Assembly (NCBI GenBank): GCA_010909165.1
Contig: VJWM01000025.1
Coordinates: forward strand, 248,001-312,000
DNA length: 64,000 nucleotides
Direction of reading: 5' to 3'
DNA from: Anthoceros angustus
Taxonomy: Eukaryota; Streptophyta; Anthocerotopsida; Anthocerotales; Anthocerotaceae
Shown here: positions 45,736-56,200 of the stretch, piece after piece
Numbering within the stretch: the first letter of the stretch is position 1
How the letters are laid out: each line of letters begins with the position of its first letter
Translations under genes and position numbers: made by a program
Notes under the pieces: generated by a model
What the model was told of the DNA's origin: nothing
The model's input: the letters and a program-made list of their open reading frames with translations, nothing else
Databases searched by the model: none

Positions 45736-45741
45736 AATAAA
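45736..45741 (+). terminator. Poly(A) signal, unit A
   Basis: AATAAA 277 bases after the lectin-gene stop, conserved in all unit tails (35004, 45736, 56195). Confidence 0.5.
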
Positions 45742-46134
45742 GCCTTAGCCCTTTCCACTTCCTTCCATCAGGCTCCGCCTTGTTCTTTGTCATGACACAT
45801 GGAATACATACATGAGCCATGGGCCAAGTGCTTGGATGGGATGCTATTCATTCAAATTCCTCAAAATCTAAACCTTTACCATCTGTCTGCAGCTAAGTAC
45901 GGCGTGGTCGTCAAACAAATAATTTATTTTAACTCCATTAAGGACGGAGATGCCGCCATGTGGGTGTGGGGCGATAAACAAATAATTTATGTAAAATCCA
46001 CTAAAAGACGGACACGCCGCGCAACTTCCTCCGTAGAGAAAACTAGGCTTCTAACACTAGGTACCCATCCGGATCCGCTTGCAGTGTAGAGCGCTTAACT
46101 ACGACGAGTTCATGATCCCACTGTCAAACTAGGA

Positions 46135-46790
46135 AACCGTTCATGATCCCACTGTCAAACTAGGAAACCAGATGTCTTCATGTGGTTTTTCATAATCTCT
46201 GCACGTGCTAAGCACGGGAAACCTAGTGAGGCCTTACAACTGTACCGTGAAATGCGTAGGTCAGGAGTGAAGGCGGATGCTCGCGTCTTTGTTGCCACCC
46301 TTCAGGCTTGTGCTTTGGCCGCCGACTTGGAAGCTGGCAGAAACGTGCACTGTGATGTGTTGAACAGCGGCATTCCTACTAACTTATTTGTTGGCAACTG
46401 CCTGGAAGACATGTACGCAAAATGTGGCGAACTGATTGTGATGCACGCCGGGTTTTGCCACTATGGCCATTCATGATGTCGTGACATGGAATTCCCTGAT
46501 GATATCTGGGTATGCAAAATGTGGTGAAATAAAAATGCACAACAGGTTTTGACAGCATGGCCACAAAGAATGTGGTGACATGGACGGTGCTGATAGCTGG
46601 GTATGCTGAACAAGGGCTCGGGCAGGAGGCCCTTCTTGTGTCTGGACAAATGGAGCGTAACCAAGTTACTTTTGCTTGCCTTCTCTAGGCCTGTGCAAGC
46701 ACTGGTGCCTTACAGAAGGGCAGGCAGCTGCACTCCGAGATTTTTCAAAGACTATACGCAGGCTGCTGGACACTACTCATTCTGGAAGGT
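46135..46790 (+). pseudogene. PPR gene 1 relic, unit B
   Basis: Same structure as in unit A: IISARAKHGKPSEALQLY (46186 on), YREMRRSGVKADARVF, CEGL-free [11 protein letters not shown], and WTVLIAGYAEQGLGQEA (46575-46630). The TAG replacing Lys is at 46686-46688. The gene is cut near 46768 by the same 1.4-kb deletion as in A (compare C 57250-58654). Upstream, a 31-base segment ending TGTCAAACTAGGAAACC is tandemly doubled (46110-46171), as in C but not A. Confidence 0.82.
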
Positions 46791-47279
46791 AGTAATTTCA
46801 GGCTGGTTTAGTATGAGCGTACAAAATTCATCTGGTGGCCTGACCTAAGTACGCAAAATGCATCTGTTTGTGCACTTTGCACTTGCTCATCCTGCCATGA
46901 TCCATCGTCTGCTGTGAGACTCATCGTCCGAGAGCGGTACTTGAACGATGTTGGCCACAGTATGGCAACTGGACGCGTTGTGGACCCAACAAATTGGTGT
47001 GCACAGGATCCCACGAGAACTCCCCTCGCGTTACTGTAGGGAGGAACCCCGGCAAACAATCAAGCCTCGATGCAGCAGTGGAAGGAGCCCAGCATCCACT
47101 TCCGAGGAAATGTTGGGTGCACGGATTTTCCAGCGATGGTAGTCGCCAGGATCAGGAACAGGAGCACTTGTGGCAAAAATTTTTCTGGACCCTACCTTGT
47201 GGTGGGACAACAGACGAGATAAGAAGCTGGTTCGCCTGACGGCCGGGGTCCGGCGAGGTCTGTGGTTAAACAGCAGTTC

Positions 47280-50200
47280 AAGCCAGCTTGGGTTGATGAG
47301 CAGCTCGTTTCCTTGGAGATGGGATGGTGCCTCGCCTTCTAAGTCCAGCTCTCCGGATAAGCCTGAACCTGGCAGGCGTGCAGGATCGGAAATGGGCGTC
47401 GTAACGGCTAAACCGTGAGCACGTTATGTCAGCAGGGAAGCTTTCTGAGGCCGTTGGAGCCCTGGAATCTCTGGCGCAGACAGACTGCTATTTCTCAGTC
47501 TCTGTTTTACACTGTGCTAAAACTGTGTAGCTAAGAAGGATCTGGTTGTGGGGCGACGAGTTCATGATCTCACTGTCAAACTTGGATACGAGTCGGATGC
47601 ATACTTGGGGAACCATATCTTGCATGTATGCATGTGGAGGTAGGCTGCAGGAGGCCATGGATGTGTTCACCAGGGTGGGGAAACCAAATGTCTTCATGTG
47701 GTTTTCCATAATCTCTGCACATTCTAAGCAGGGAAACCTCATGAGGCCATACAACTGTACCGTGAGATGCGTAGGTCAGGAGTGAAGGCGGATGCTCACG
47801 TCTTTGTAGCTGCCCTTCAAGCTTGTGCATTTGCGCCGACTTGGAATCTGGCAGAAAAGTGCACTGTGATGTGCACAGTGGCATTCCTCCTGACTTGTTT
47901 GTTGGCAACTGCCTGGACATGTATGCAAAATGTGGTGAACTGGAAGATGCACGCCAGGTTTTTGACAGCTTGGCCACAAAGGATGTGGTGACATGGAATG
48001 CCCTGATTGCTGGGTATGCAGCAAGGACTCGCCAAGAGGCGCTTGTTGTGTATGGACAAATGGAGCAGGAGGGCCTGATTTGGCTAACCATGTTACTTTT
48101 GCTTGCCTTCTGAAGGCCTGTGCACTCGCTGGTGCCTTACAAATGGGCAGGCATCTGCACTCACAAATTGTAGAACGAGGACGGCTAGATAATATATTGG
48201 TTGGCAACTGCCTGGTGGACATGTATGCAAAATGTGGTGAACTGGGCGATGCACGCCAGGTTTTTGACAGCTTGGCCACAAAGGATGTGGTGACATGGAA
48301 TGCCCTGATAGCTGGGTATGGACAGCAAGGACTCGTTCAAGAGGCGCTTATGCTGTATGGACAAATGGAGCAAGATGGCCTCATTGTGGCTGACCGTGCT
48401 ACTTTTGCTTGCCTTCTGAAGGCCTGTGCAAGCACTGGTGCCTTACAGAAGGGCAGCTGCACTCACAGATTGTGAAGAGGACTGCTGGATAATGTAGTGT
48501 TGGGCAACTGCCTGGTGGACATGTATGCAAAATGTGGTGAACTGGAAGATGCACGCCAGGTTTTTGACAGCAGCACAAAATGTGGTGACATGGACTGCCC
48601 TGATATCTGGGTATGCACAGCAAGGACTCGGCCAAGAGGCGCTTGTTCTGTATGGACAAATGGAGCAAGAGGGCCTCATTTTGGCTGACCATGTTACATT
48701 TGCTTGCCTTCTGAAGGCCTGTGCAAGCACTGGTGCCTTACAGAAGGGCAGGCAGCTGCACTCACAGATTGTCGAAAGAGGACTGCTGGATAATGTAGTG
48801 GTGGGCAACTGCCTGGTGGACATGTATGCAAAATGTGGTGAACTGGAAGATGCACGCCAGGTTTTTGACAGCTTGGCCACAAAGGATGTGGTGACATGGA
48901 ATGCCCTGATAGCTGGGTATGCGCAGCAAGGACTCGCCAAGAGGCGCTTGTTCTGTATGGACAAATGGAGCAGAGGGCCTCATTTTGGCTGACCATGTGT
49001 TACTTTTGCTTGCCTTCTGAAGGCCTGTGCAAGCACTGGTGCCTTACAGAAGGGCAGGCAGCTGCACTCACAGATTGTGGAAAGAGGACTGCTGGATGAA
49101 TGTAGTGGTGGGCAACTGCCTGGTGGACATGTATGCAAAATGTGGTGAACTGGAAGATGCACGCCAGGTTTTTGACAGCTTGGCCACAAAGGATGTGGTG
49201 ACATGGAATGCTCTGATAGGTGGGTATGCACAGCAAGGACTCGGCCAAGAGGCGCTTGTTCTGTATGGACAAATGGAGCAGAGGCCTCATTTTGGCTGAC
49301 CATGTTACTTTTGCTTGCCTTCTGAAGGCCTGTGCAAGCACTGGTGCCTTACAGAAGGGCAGGCAGCTGCACTCACAGATTGTGGAAAGAGGACTGCTGG
49401 ATAATGTAGTGTTGGGCAACTGCCTGGTGGACATGTATGCAAAATGTGGTGAACTGGAAGATGCACGCCAGGTTTTTGACAGCATGGCCACAAAGGATGT
49501 GGTGACATGGAATGCCCTGATATCTGGGTATGGTACTTGTGATGACGGTCACAGAGCACTAGCTTGTTTTGAGGAGATGTTAGTTCGGTATTCAGCCTGA
49601 TGGTGCTACTTTACTTGCCTTCTAGTAGCATGCAGTCATGCGGGACTGGTCCATGAGGGTCGCAGCACTTTGATTCCATGGCTGAACAGCATGGCATCAA
49701 ACCTACTATTGAGCATTACAATTGCATGATTGATCTTCTTGGGCGTGCAGGCCATTTAGATGAGGCAGAGAAGATGCTATTGTCATGTGAGGCCAAAGTA
49801 ATGTTGTGGGATTGACGTCTTTGTTGAATGCCTGCAAGAGTCACGGAGATATACAAAGGGCGATTTGGTGTTTTGAAAGCATTGTTAGGCTGGACCCTCA
49901 GTGGGCGTCTGCGTATGTGCTCATGGCAAATGCCTACGCAGATGCAGGTAGGTGGAGCGATGTAGACAGGATTGAAACACAGAGAATGGTGGCAGGAGCT
50001 AACAAGAAACCTGCAGTGGCGACCATTGAGGTGAATAAGCAGGTACATACATTTGTGTGGGAGAAAGGAGAGACGATATTGCGCTCAAGGTAGAGAGCAC
50101 GAATGCACGTCTGAAGCAGGAAGGGGCCACGTACCACACACAAAGTTGGTGTTGAAGCCACTGTCTGAGAAGGAAAAGGAAGATGCGCTTTGTGGGCATG

Positions 50201-50405
50201 CTGAGAAGCTAGCTCTGGCGTTTGGTCTGTTGAACACTCCAGTGGGACACCTCTGGTGGTAACGAAGAATCTACGCATGTGCAGTGACTGCCACAGTTCC
50301 ACGGAGATCATGTCAAGGGTTGAAAAGAGAGACATTGTTGTAAGGGATGGGTACCGTGTGCATCGATTCGTATCTGGTTCTTGCACTTGTAAGGGTCGAC
50401 CTTGA
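47280..50405 (+). pseudogene. PPR-DYW:KP gene 2, unit B (six triplets, frameshifted)
   Basis: A PLS-class PPR editing factor. GKLSEAVGALESLAQT starts near 47436, followed by SLFYTVLKLC and NVFMWFSIISAHSKQGN. Six triplets have [12 protein letters not shown]-type cores near 47980, 48286, 48585, 48888, 49192 and 49497. Each triplet holds [20 protein letters not shown], a [14 protein letters not shown] linker and an [13 protein letters not shown] repeat. The E region (HYNCMIDLLGRAGHLDEAE, 49720-49775) and KP box ANKKPAVATIEVNKQVHTFV (50000-50060) precede CGHAEKLALAFGLLNTP (50195-50245), MCSDCHSS and the end GSCTCKGRP, TGA 50403-50405. About ten small indels break the frame, several at homopolymers or within short repeats. 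Confidence 0.85.
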
Positions 50406-50584
50406 GGTGAAGAACTCGCCAGTCTGCAGAAGGTGAAACTGTGGCACGCGGGGCTGGGAGACATTCCAATTCGGAGGTGGGCGCTGTAAGAAGCAAGGCT
50501 TGTGCTGTGCTCCACTTTCGATGAGCCCTCAACAGGGTGTGCTAAACGGCAGCATTAGGCATTGTGGCTTTGATCACATCAAAG

Positions 50585-50800
50585 CTATTGCCTCATGAAG
50601 TTTGCTGCTCGGCCCAGAAGATCCACTACGCATGTGCTATGGTCCTCTGTGCTCAAACCCTCGAAATACTTCCGCCCTTGCTCACTGAGGACAGGAAGAA
50701 ACCTAAGCTTCAGGGTCCACTGGGAGGTCACGATATTGTGGCCAGAACGTCTCCAGATTGTTGTAAACCGCTGCGGCACAGACGTCCCTGCGAAGCCGAC
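50585..50800 (-). pseudogene. Antisense PPR E-region scrap, unit B
   Basis: The reverse strand reads LSEQGRKYFEGLSTEDHST and CVVDLLGRAANF, the signature of the PPR E region (compare EGRKHFDSM and CMIDLLGRAGHL in gene 2). Upstream reverse-strand sequence to about 51200 is open in pieces but carries no clear repeat. It is a leftover of an inverted PPR copy between genes 2 and 4. Confidence 0.6.
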
Positions 50801-51379
50801 AAGGATTGTGGATTGAACGTTCACATGCTCAGAGGCTGGTCGGCGGAATGTGCCCGAAAGCCCTGGTAGCCGTCAATGTAGGTGATGCCGCTCGGCAGAG
50901 ATTCAGACATGGAATATGTAGCCTTTGCTGCTGTAACAAGACGAGCTGCGCTGGCCCAAGTCCAGCAGGGCAGCTCAGACAGGCTGCCGAGCTTCTGGGG
51001 TTCTGTGGCAGACGTTTGCTCTCAGTCTCGTTTTACAATGTCCTTGAAAATGGAGTCCTTGAGAATGATTCGGGTCTGGGTCGCCGTGCAAAGCTCTCGC
51101 GGTGAATCGGACCGTACGCACATTATGCGGCTCATATGCTTCTCCACACACCTTGTCCTCTTCTTTCGTCTCTTTCAGGCTCCTCCTGCTCTCTGCGTCA
51201 CCCAGTAGCAACGCTGCAAAAGGTTATGGCACACAAGAGCAGTAGCAGTAGCAGGATCAGGAGCTGGGCCAATCAAATCTCCGGATGACACAAGCATACA
51301 GTGGAATGGGGCCCAGCCCAGTAGTTCCAGAACCCACAATTGCCTCTCAAGTCCATTACCTCTGAATCCCACGCGACAT

Positions 51380-52733
51380 GTGACAGGTTTCACCTCGAGT
51401 TATGGCAAGCGAGACGGGCAGCGGAACCGGAGCTTACCTCACAGCTTCTCACCAATTCAGGTCGCTGGTGTAAGGAGCCAGCAGGGCCAGGCATTCGCAC
51501 CACCTGCCTCCCATGGCGGCAGCAGCAGCGTCGGCAAGAAAAAGCGGCAGGAGCAGCTCTTGTCCAGAAAGTTGCGGGAGGCACAGGAGGAGCGATGCAG
51601 TAAATTGTGTGAGGAAGGACGGTAGAAGAGGCTGTCCAAGTGTTGGACCGCCTGGTACAGGAAGGGGTCGCTGGGAGCTCCTGTTCTATCCTCTACTAAA
51701 GAGGTGCATTGCGGAGAAGGATGTGGGTCTTGGCAGCCGCGTTCATGCTCTTGCCGTCAGATGTGGGCATGGGTCGGACATATTCGTGGCCAATCACGTC
51801 ATACGGATGTATGCTTCTCATGCTAGATTGGAGGAAGCGTCCGAGGTTTTCAGCACCCTCATTGCACCTAACGCCTTTGTCTGGGCTTCCATCATCAAAG
51901 CGCATGCTGATCAAGGACAGGCTGATGAGGCCATCAACCTTTACCGTAGGATGCGAGAGACGAGTACTGCGAAGCCAAACAACCATGTGTTTGCAGCAGT
52001 GCTGAAAGCATGTGCCAGTGTTTCAGATTTGGCTTCTGGCAAGCAGGCGCACGCTGACCTTTGCAGAGTGAGGACGAGCCTGATATGGTCGTTGGAAGTT
52101 GTCTGGTGGACATGTATGCCAAATGTGGAACTTGGACGATGCCCGCAGGGTGTTTGAGGATCTGCCTGCAAGAGATGTGGTGACATGGACTGCTCCCAGG
52201 ATCGCAGGATATGCTAACCATGGGCTCAGTCAAGCCCTGGATGTGTTTGCAAGCATGCAGCAGGAGGGCATCACGCCGGCCAATAATTTCACATACACCG
52301 GCCTTCTCAAGGCATGTGCCAGCACCGGGCTTTGCACATAGGGTGGCAGCTTCATTGTGTGATCCGAGAAAGGGGCTGGAAACCAATCTCGTGATTGGCA
52401 GTGCTCTGGTTGACATGTATGCAAAATGCGGGAGCTTACGGGATGCTCGAAAGATATTCGACACATTGCCTGTGAAGAATGTTGTGACATGGAATGCCAT
52501 GATTTGCTGGGTATGTGCAGCACGGGTCTGAGAAACTGGCGTTGGCGTATGGGCTCCAGAACACTCCACCCGGCTCAACGCTGCTGGTTTCTAAGAATCT
52601 TCGGATGTGCAACGACTGCCACCGTAGCACCAAAATCCTGTCACGCCTTGAGAAGCGAGAAATTGTTGTGAGGGATGCACACCGTGTGCATCGATTTCTG
52701 GGTGGCTCCTGTTCGTGTGCGGATCGGCCTTGA
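51380..52733 (+). pseudogene. PPR-DYW:KP gene 4, unit B, internally deleted
   Basis: An N-terminal Ser/Arg-rich stretch (SYGKRDGQRNRSLPHSF) precedes GKKKRQEQLLSRKLREAQE (51534 on), a plausible transit peptide and linker. LFYPLLKRCIAEKDVGLGS, MYASHARLEEASEVFSTL, KAHADQGQADEAINLYRRM, FAAVLKACASVSDLASG and DVYAKC-type repeats follow. KIFDTLPVKNVVTWNAMI (52456-52500) runs into GYVQHG fused to SEKLALAYGLQNTPPG (52520-52570), so the last repeats, E region and KP box are gone. The end is CNDCHRSTKILSRLEKREIV, RVHRFLGGSCSCADRP, TGA 52731-52733. Small frameshifts lie near 51620, 52085-52130 and 52340. Compare unit C, where the repeats continue past GYVQHG. Confidence 0.82.
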
Positions 52734-52739
52734 CTGGAT

Positions 52740-53580
52740 TTTGCTGGTCGTATATAACCTGATGCTCTGATGCATGTCATGGCGACGTGAAAGCTCACAG
52801 AGTAGTTTCCAAAGTTAATCCTTCCGGAATTTTTCTTGAGAAATCCCCATCGTCATCTTCGCCTATACAAGAGCGGGGGAGGTGAAGTTGAGAGAGTCCC
52901 ATAGCCGGTAAACAGCAAGGGACGAGCCGGTTGTTCCGCGACTGGCCCTTTTACAATCTTTCACCGGCACTGGACAGTATTATTCCAGCCAAAACCCGCA
53001 GCTCCAGCGACAGACTCCAGCCTGTGAGAGCCGCCCACTGGGAGGTGAGATGCGAGGTGTTCGATTTCCTCAAGGTTCAATGTTGTGTGGGATGAAGCCT
53101 GCATGCTGATAGTTCGCCGGTAGCGTACTCTCTCGTTGGGTGCGGTGTCCAGGTTAGATGTGCCGGCAAAGGAGGTGCGCACCCGCAGGCACTTCTATTT
53201 GTTGTGGCAGGTGACCGTGTGTCCTGAAGCTTCCCATTATGATGAGTGAGTAGGGGATTGTAACCTGGGCCCTAGTTTTGGAGCGCACATACAGCAGAGC
53301 AGAATTGGTGATTTTGGAGGTGATCGTGCTTGTTCTGTTCTGTGCTGTGGATGCCGTTATGTTTCGTTAGTGAAAAAGAGGCCTTTGGTCCTTGTTTCTC
53401 ATCATGCTTGGAGGAGAAGGAGGTGGTGGGCGAGGAGGAGGTGGTGGACGAGGAGGAGGTGTTGGAGGAAGAGGAGGAGGATGCACCCCTGGGCCACGGC
53501 AGCCAGTCGAGGCTAAGAGCACTTAGTTGCCTTGCACTTTTAGCAAGGTGGACGTCGCATGCATGGCAATGGCATTGCGC
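52740..53580. other. Intergenic stretch, unit B, with GGAGGA-rich tract
   Basis: No gene recognised. 53410-53482 is a GAGGAGG-rich tract: one frame gives EEEVVDEEEVLEEEEED, another Gly/Arg-rich. Retained in unit A at 43090-43160. Confidence 0.5.
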
Positions 53581-53589
53581 AGAATCCGG

Positions 53590-53765
53590 ATCCGTGGACC
53601 GTAGTGTCGCAAGCTTGGCAAAAGGTTGTAGACTTCCAGCTCTGCAACTTCATCGCAGAGAGGGTCCAGGAGGCCATTTGAAGACTAGTGCAGTTGTAAG
53701 CAAACCTGTAACCCTCTGGCCAGCTGAAGAATATTATTGGAAGCAGACTACCTCGTCATGAATTC
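53590..53765 (+). pseudogene. Decayed duplicate of HeLo-like exon 1, unit B
   Basis: KVVDFQLCNFIAERVQEAI (about 53623-53679) parallels EVLELCQGIAGRAQEAI of the gene at 54496. The nucleotide match continues through AACCTGTAACCCTCTGGC to a shared TCATGAATTCATG end (53756), opposite 54575-54655. In-frame stops show it is dead. It indicates that the lectin gene, or its first exon, was itself duplicated before the units were. Confidence 0.6.
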
Positions 53766-53865
53766 ATGTGGCTGCAGGCCTGCCTAGGCGTGTCACATAG
53801 ACATGTACACCGTCAGCTGGAGCCCCCAGCCGTCCCTTTGATCAGCATACTGGGATCACTCCCGG

Positions 53866-54480
53866 GCCATGGCCAGTTCGCGGAGCCTCCACGGCGACCC
53901 TTGTCCCTGTCCAGCCAAAAATATATCGGCTTCGAATTCGGAATGGGAATTCAAGCTGAACCTTGCTCTCCTCCGACCAAAGGATATCGATAACGATGCT
54001 GCCGGCGCCATCCAGGCTACGATTCCAGCTGCCTTCTGCGATTCCGCCTCCTGAAGCCATGTAGGCGTTGCAGGCGCATGGCATTGCCCGCGAGTGGATC
54101 GCCTCACATCTTTAAATTACTTCAATCGCGCAATCAGGCTACATGCTTGGTCCCACTGGTGTGATGAGGCCAGACTCATGGTCTACCTACATATATTGTA
54201 TCGTTTCTTGACCAGGACTAGGACCAGGACCAGGACCAGGACCAGGTCTCGGATCCTCAAGACTATGAAGCCTTGTGTCAGTCGAGTACTGTACCATCTT
54301 GGATGCCCGGCTACGCCTGCACCACTCGCCGGCTTCGCCCTAAACGCGTTAAGGGCGAAGTCAAGAGATATTTCTGGTGTAGGCCAGCCAGCTGCTGCTG
54401 CAGGCGAGCTGGAGCTGATAGGACTATAAGCAAGGTAGAGGCGGACGCAGCAGACCAGGCCCTAGCCTCTAGACCCTAGG
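53866..54480 (+). other. Open segments between exon relic and lectin gene, unrecognised
   Basis: Forward frames DIDNDAAGAIQATIPAAF (53985-54040) and YEALCQSSTVPSWMPG (54264-54312) with RRLRPKRVKGEVKRYF have protein-like composition, and the GGACCA repeat (54215-54248) lies between. They could be remnants of the duplicated lectin gene or another gene. No domain recognised. Confidence 0.3.
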
Positions 54481-54495
54481 TCGAGGGGCGCATCC

Positions 54496-55906
54496 ATGGA
54501 TGTAGTCGTGCGTGTGACAGAAGTCTTGGAGCTCTGCCAGGGGATCGCAGGAAGGGCTCAGGAGGCCATATCGCACAAGGAAACCTGCAACGCTCTGGCA
54601 AAACTTGTGAATTGCTTAAGTAGGTACCTCAGGACAGCTCGCTCATGAATTCATCTTCTCTTAGTAACATAGTACTGTGCTCGACTACTGACTTTGTAAC
54701 CTGCTGACGGAATTATATCCATCCTGTACATGTGTGCTCTGGACAGAGCCCACACTCGAGAGGCTGCATCAATCACCGGAGCTGGCCCATGATGAGACCA
54801 TAGTTGTGCCGCTGGCCGGGGTGGGAGACGAGCTTCAAAAGGCAAAAGTGCTAGTGGACTACTGCTGCCAATTTGGCTTGGTTTCAGCTTTCATGTGGAG
54901 CAAGGAGAGGGAGTTGAAGGAAGCGGAAGGAAAAATTCAAATCTATGTGTCATTCCTCAACCTCGCCTTGACCGCGCGAACGGTAAGCTTGCTTGTAAAC
55001 CTTGCGCGTGCAGCATGCATCGCCCCTGAGTCCCTGACCAAAATCCATTGCCATATGATGTTCGTCACAGGTGGCAGTGTCCCAGCTTTTTGGCTAGACT
55101 GCAACACTGTTAGAACTGGCAGCACGTATGGCCGTCACCTGAATAATATGCTGCCATCCTATGCCTGCAGGTGTTGAACTCCAAGCCCGGGCAGTCGAGC
55201 AGCACCAGCACTAGTACTTCCCAGCGTCCCTCTGCGGCTCCGGATCCGGAGCCGGCTTACACGAACCAGAAGTTGGCTGAACACGCGGTGTCAGCCAAAT
55301 TGTTGTGCATCACGTGGGGACACGATCCGCGTTACTGGGAGTGGACATATCGTGCAGGATCGTGGTGAGAGTCTGATTTCGCGGCCACTCTGTTCCGTAG
55401 CAGTATCCTTTCCCTTTCAAGAAGCGTTATGTAGGTCTTCTTGGAATGCTTGGCTTGGCTTGGCTGGGCTTGGAGATTGCCTGGTGTATATGTAACTGGG
55501 CCTTGCTTGGCAGGTTTGGAGAAGTGGCGTATCTCAAGATGGTGTGTTGGCTGCATGTCACTGGGACCATGAGGTGCAATCTGCCGCCTGGAAGGTATAC
55601 CTTGTCCTGGCGGCTGAACCTGGCCACTTTGATCATCACACCTTTGAACACGGAGCCGGTGGTCTTCGACTTCGAGACCAGCGGGGGCAAAGAGGGAGCA
55701 CTTCACGAAACTTGGCGTTGTACAAACATGAAAGCAGGGACGCGGGACAGGGGTGGAGGGAGCTGGACGTGGGGGAGTTTGTCATTTCCCCCAACGCAGA
55801 GCTTCCAGTGCAAATCAACTTCTGCATGAGACAAACTGAGGATTACTGGAAGATGGGCTTATATCTGGATGGGGTGCATGTGCAAAAGACCTCAGATCTG
55901 GCCTAG
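54496..55906 (+). CDS. Four-exon gene: MLKL/MCA-like helical (HeLo-type) domain fused to PP2 lectin domain
   Basis: Exons 54496-54619, 54747-54982, 55171-55364 and 55514-55906 have GT-AG introns of 127, 188 and 149 bases in matching phase. Exons 1-2 encode 120 residues: MDVVVRVTEVLELCQGIAGR, then AQEAISHKETCNALAKLVNC, a split Lys, PTLERLHQSPEL, VVPLAGVGDELQKAKVLVDY and EAEGKIQIYVSFLNLAL. This matches the pattern of the N-terminal four-helix region of plant MLKL and MCA proteins (ELC..I...A......C..L). Exon 3 starts with a Ser/Thr linker, then AEHAVSAKLLCITWGHDPRY; exon 4 continues FGEVAYLKMVCWLHV, GWRELDVGEF and DYWKMGLYLDGVHVQK. The last four are the conserved blocks of phloem-protein-2 (Nictaba) carbohydrate-binding domains. 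A one-base shift near 55705 separates the two halves of exon 4, also in unit A. Signal peptide absent, so cytosolic or nuclear action is expected. The pairing suggests sugar sensing coupled to membrane-active or oligomerising helices, by inference. Confidence 0.75.
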
Positions 55907-56194
55907 ATTAGGAGGCACCAGACTTATGTATTTCTAGAGAATATCTCTACAAAGCCCAAGAGTAAAGGGCAAGAAGTCTCTAAAAGCCTAAGAGTAAAGG
56001 AGGCAGGCCAAGTCCAAAAAGCCCAACAGCCCAACAGTAAATGGATAAGAAGTCAAGGGATCAATAGGATTCAAAGACTCAGGCAGGCCAAGTCCAACTT
56101 GGTGTGAGATGTGGTGTGTGCAAGTGTGCTTGTATGCTTAGCACCTAGTACAATTAATGCATATAACCCATATTAAAGTGTTGTTGTTCCTATG

Positions 56195-56200
56195 AATAAA
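56195..56200 (+). terminator. Poly(A) signal, unit B
   Basis: AATAAA 289 bases after the lectin-gene stop, conserved in all three unit tails. Confidence 0.5.

Larger units (their letters stand above)
36068..45824 (+). repeat. Tandem PPR/lectin unit A
   Basis: First of three direct repeats, bounded by CAAGTGCTTGGATGGG at its left and at the start of unit B. Relative to B it lacks one 305-base PPR triplet in gene 2 and has lost several hundred further bases through scattered deletions of 1-10 bases. Order: gene 1 relic, gene 2, antisense PPR scrap, gene 4, helical-domain exon relic, HeLo-like/PP2 gene. Confidence 0.92.
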
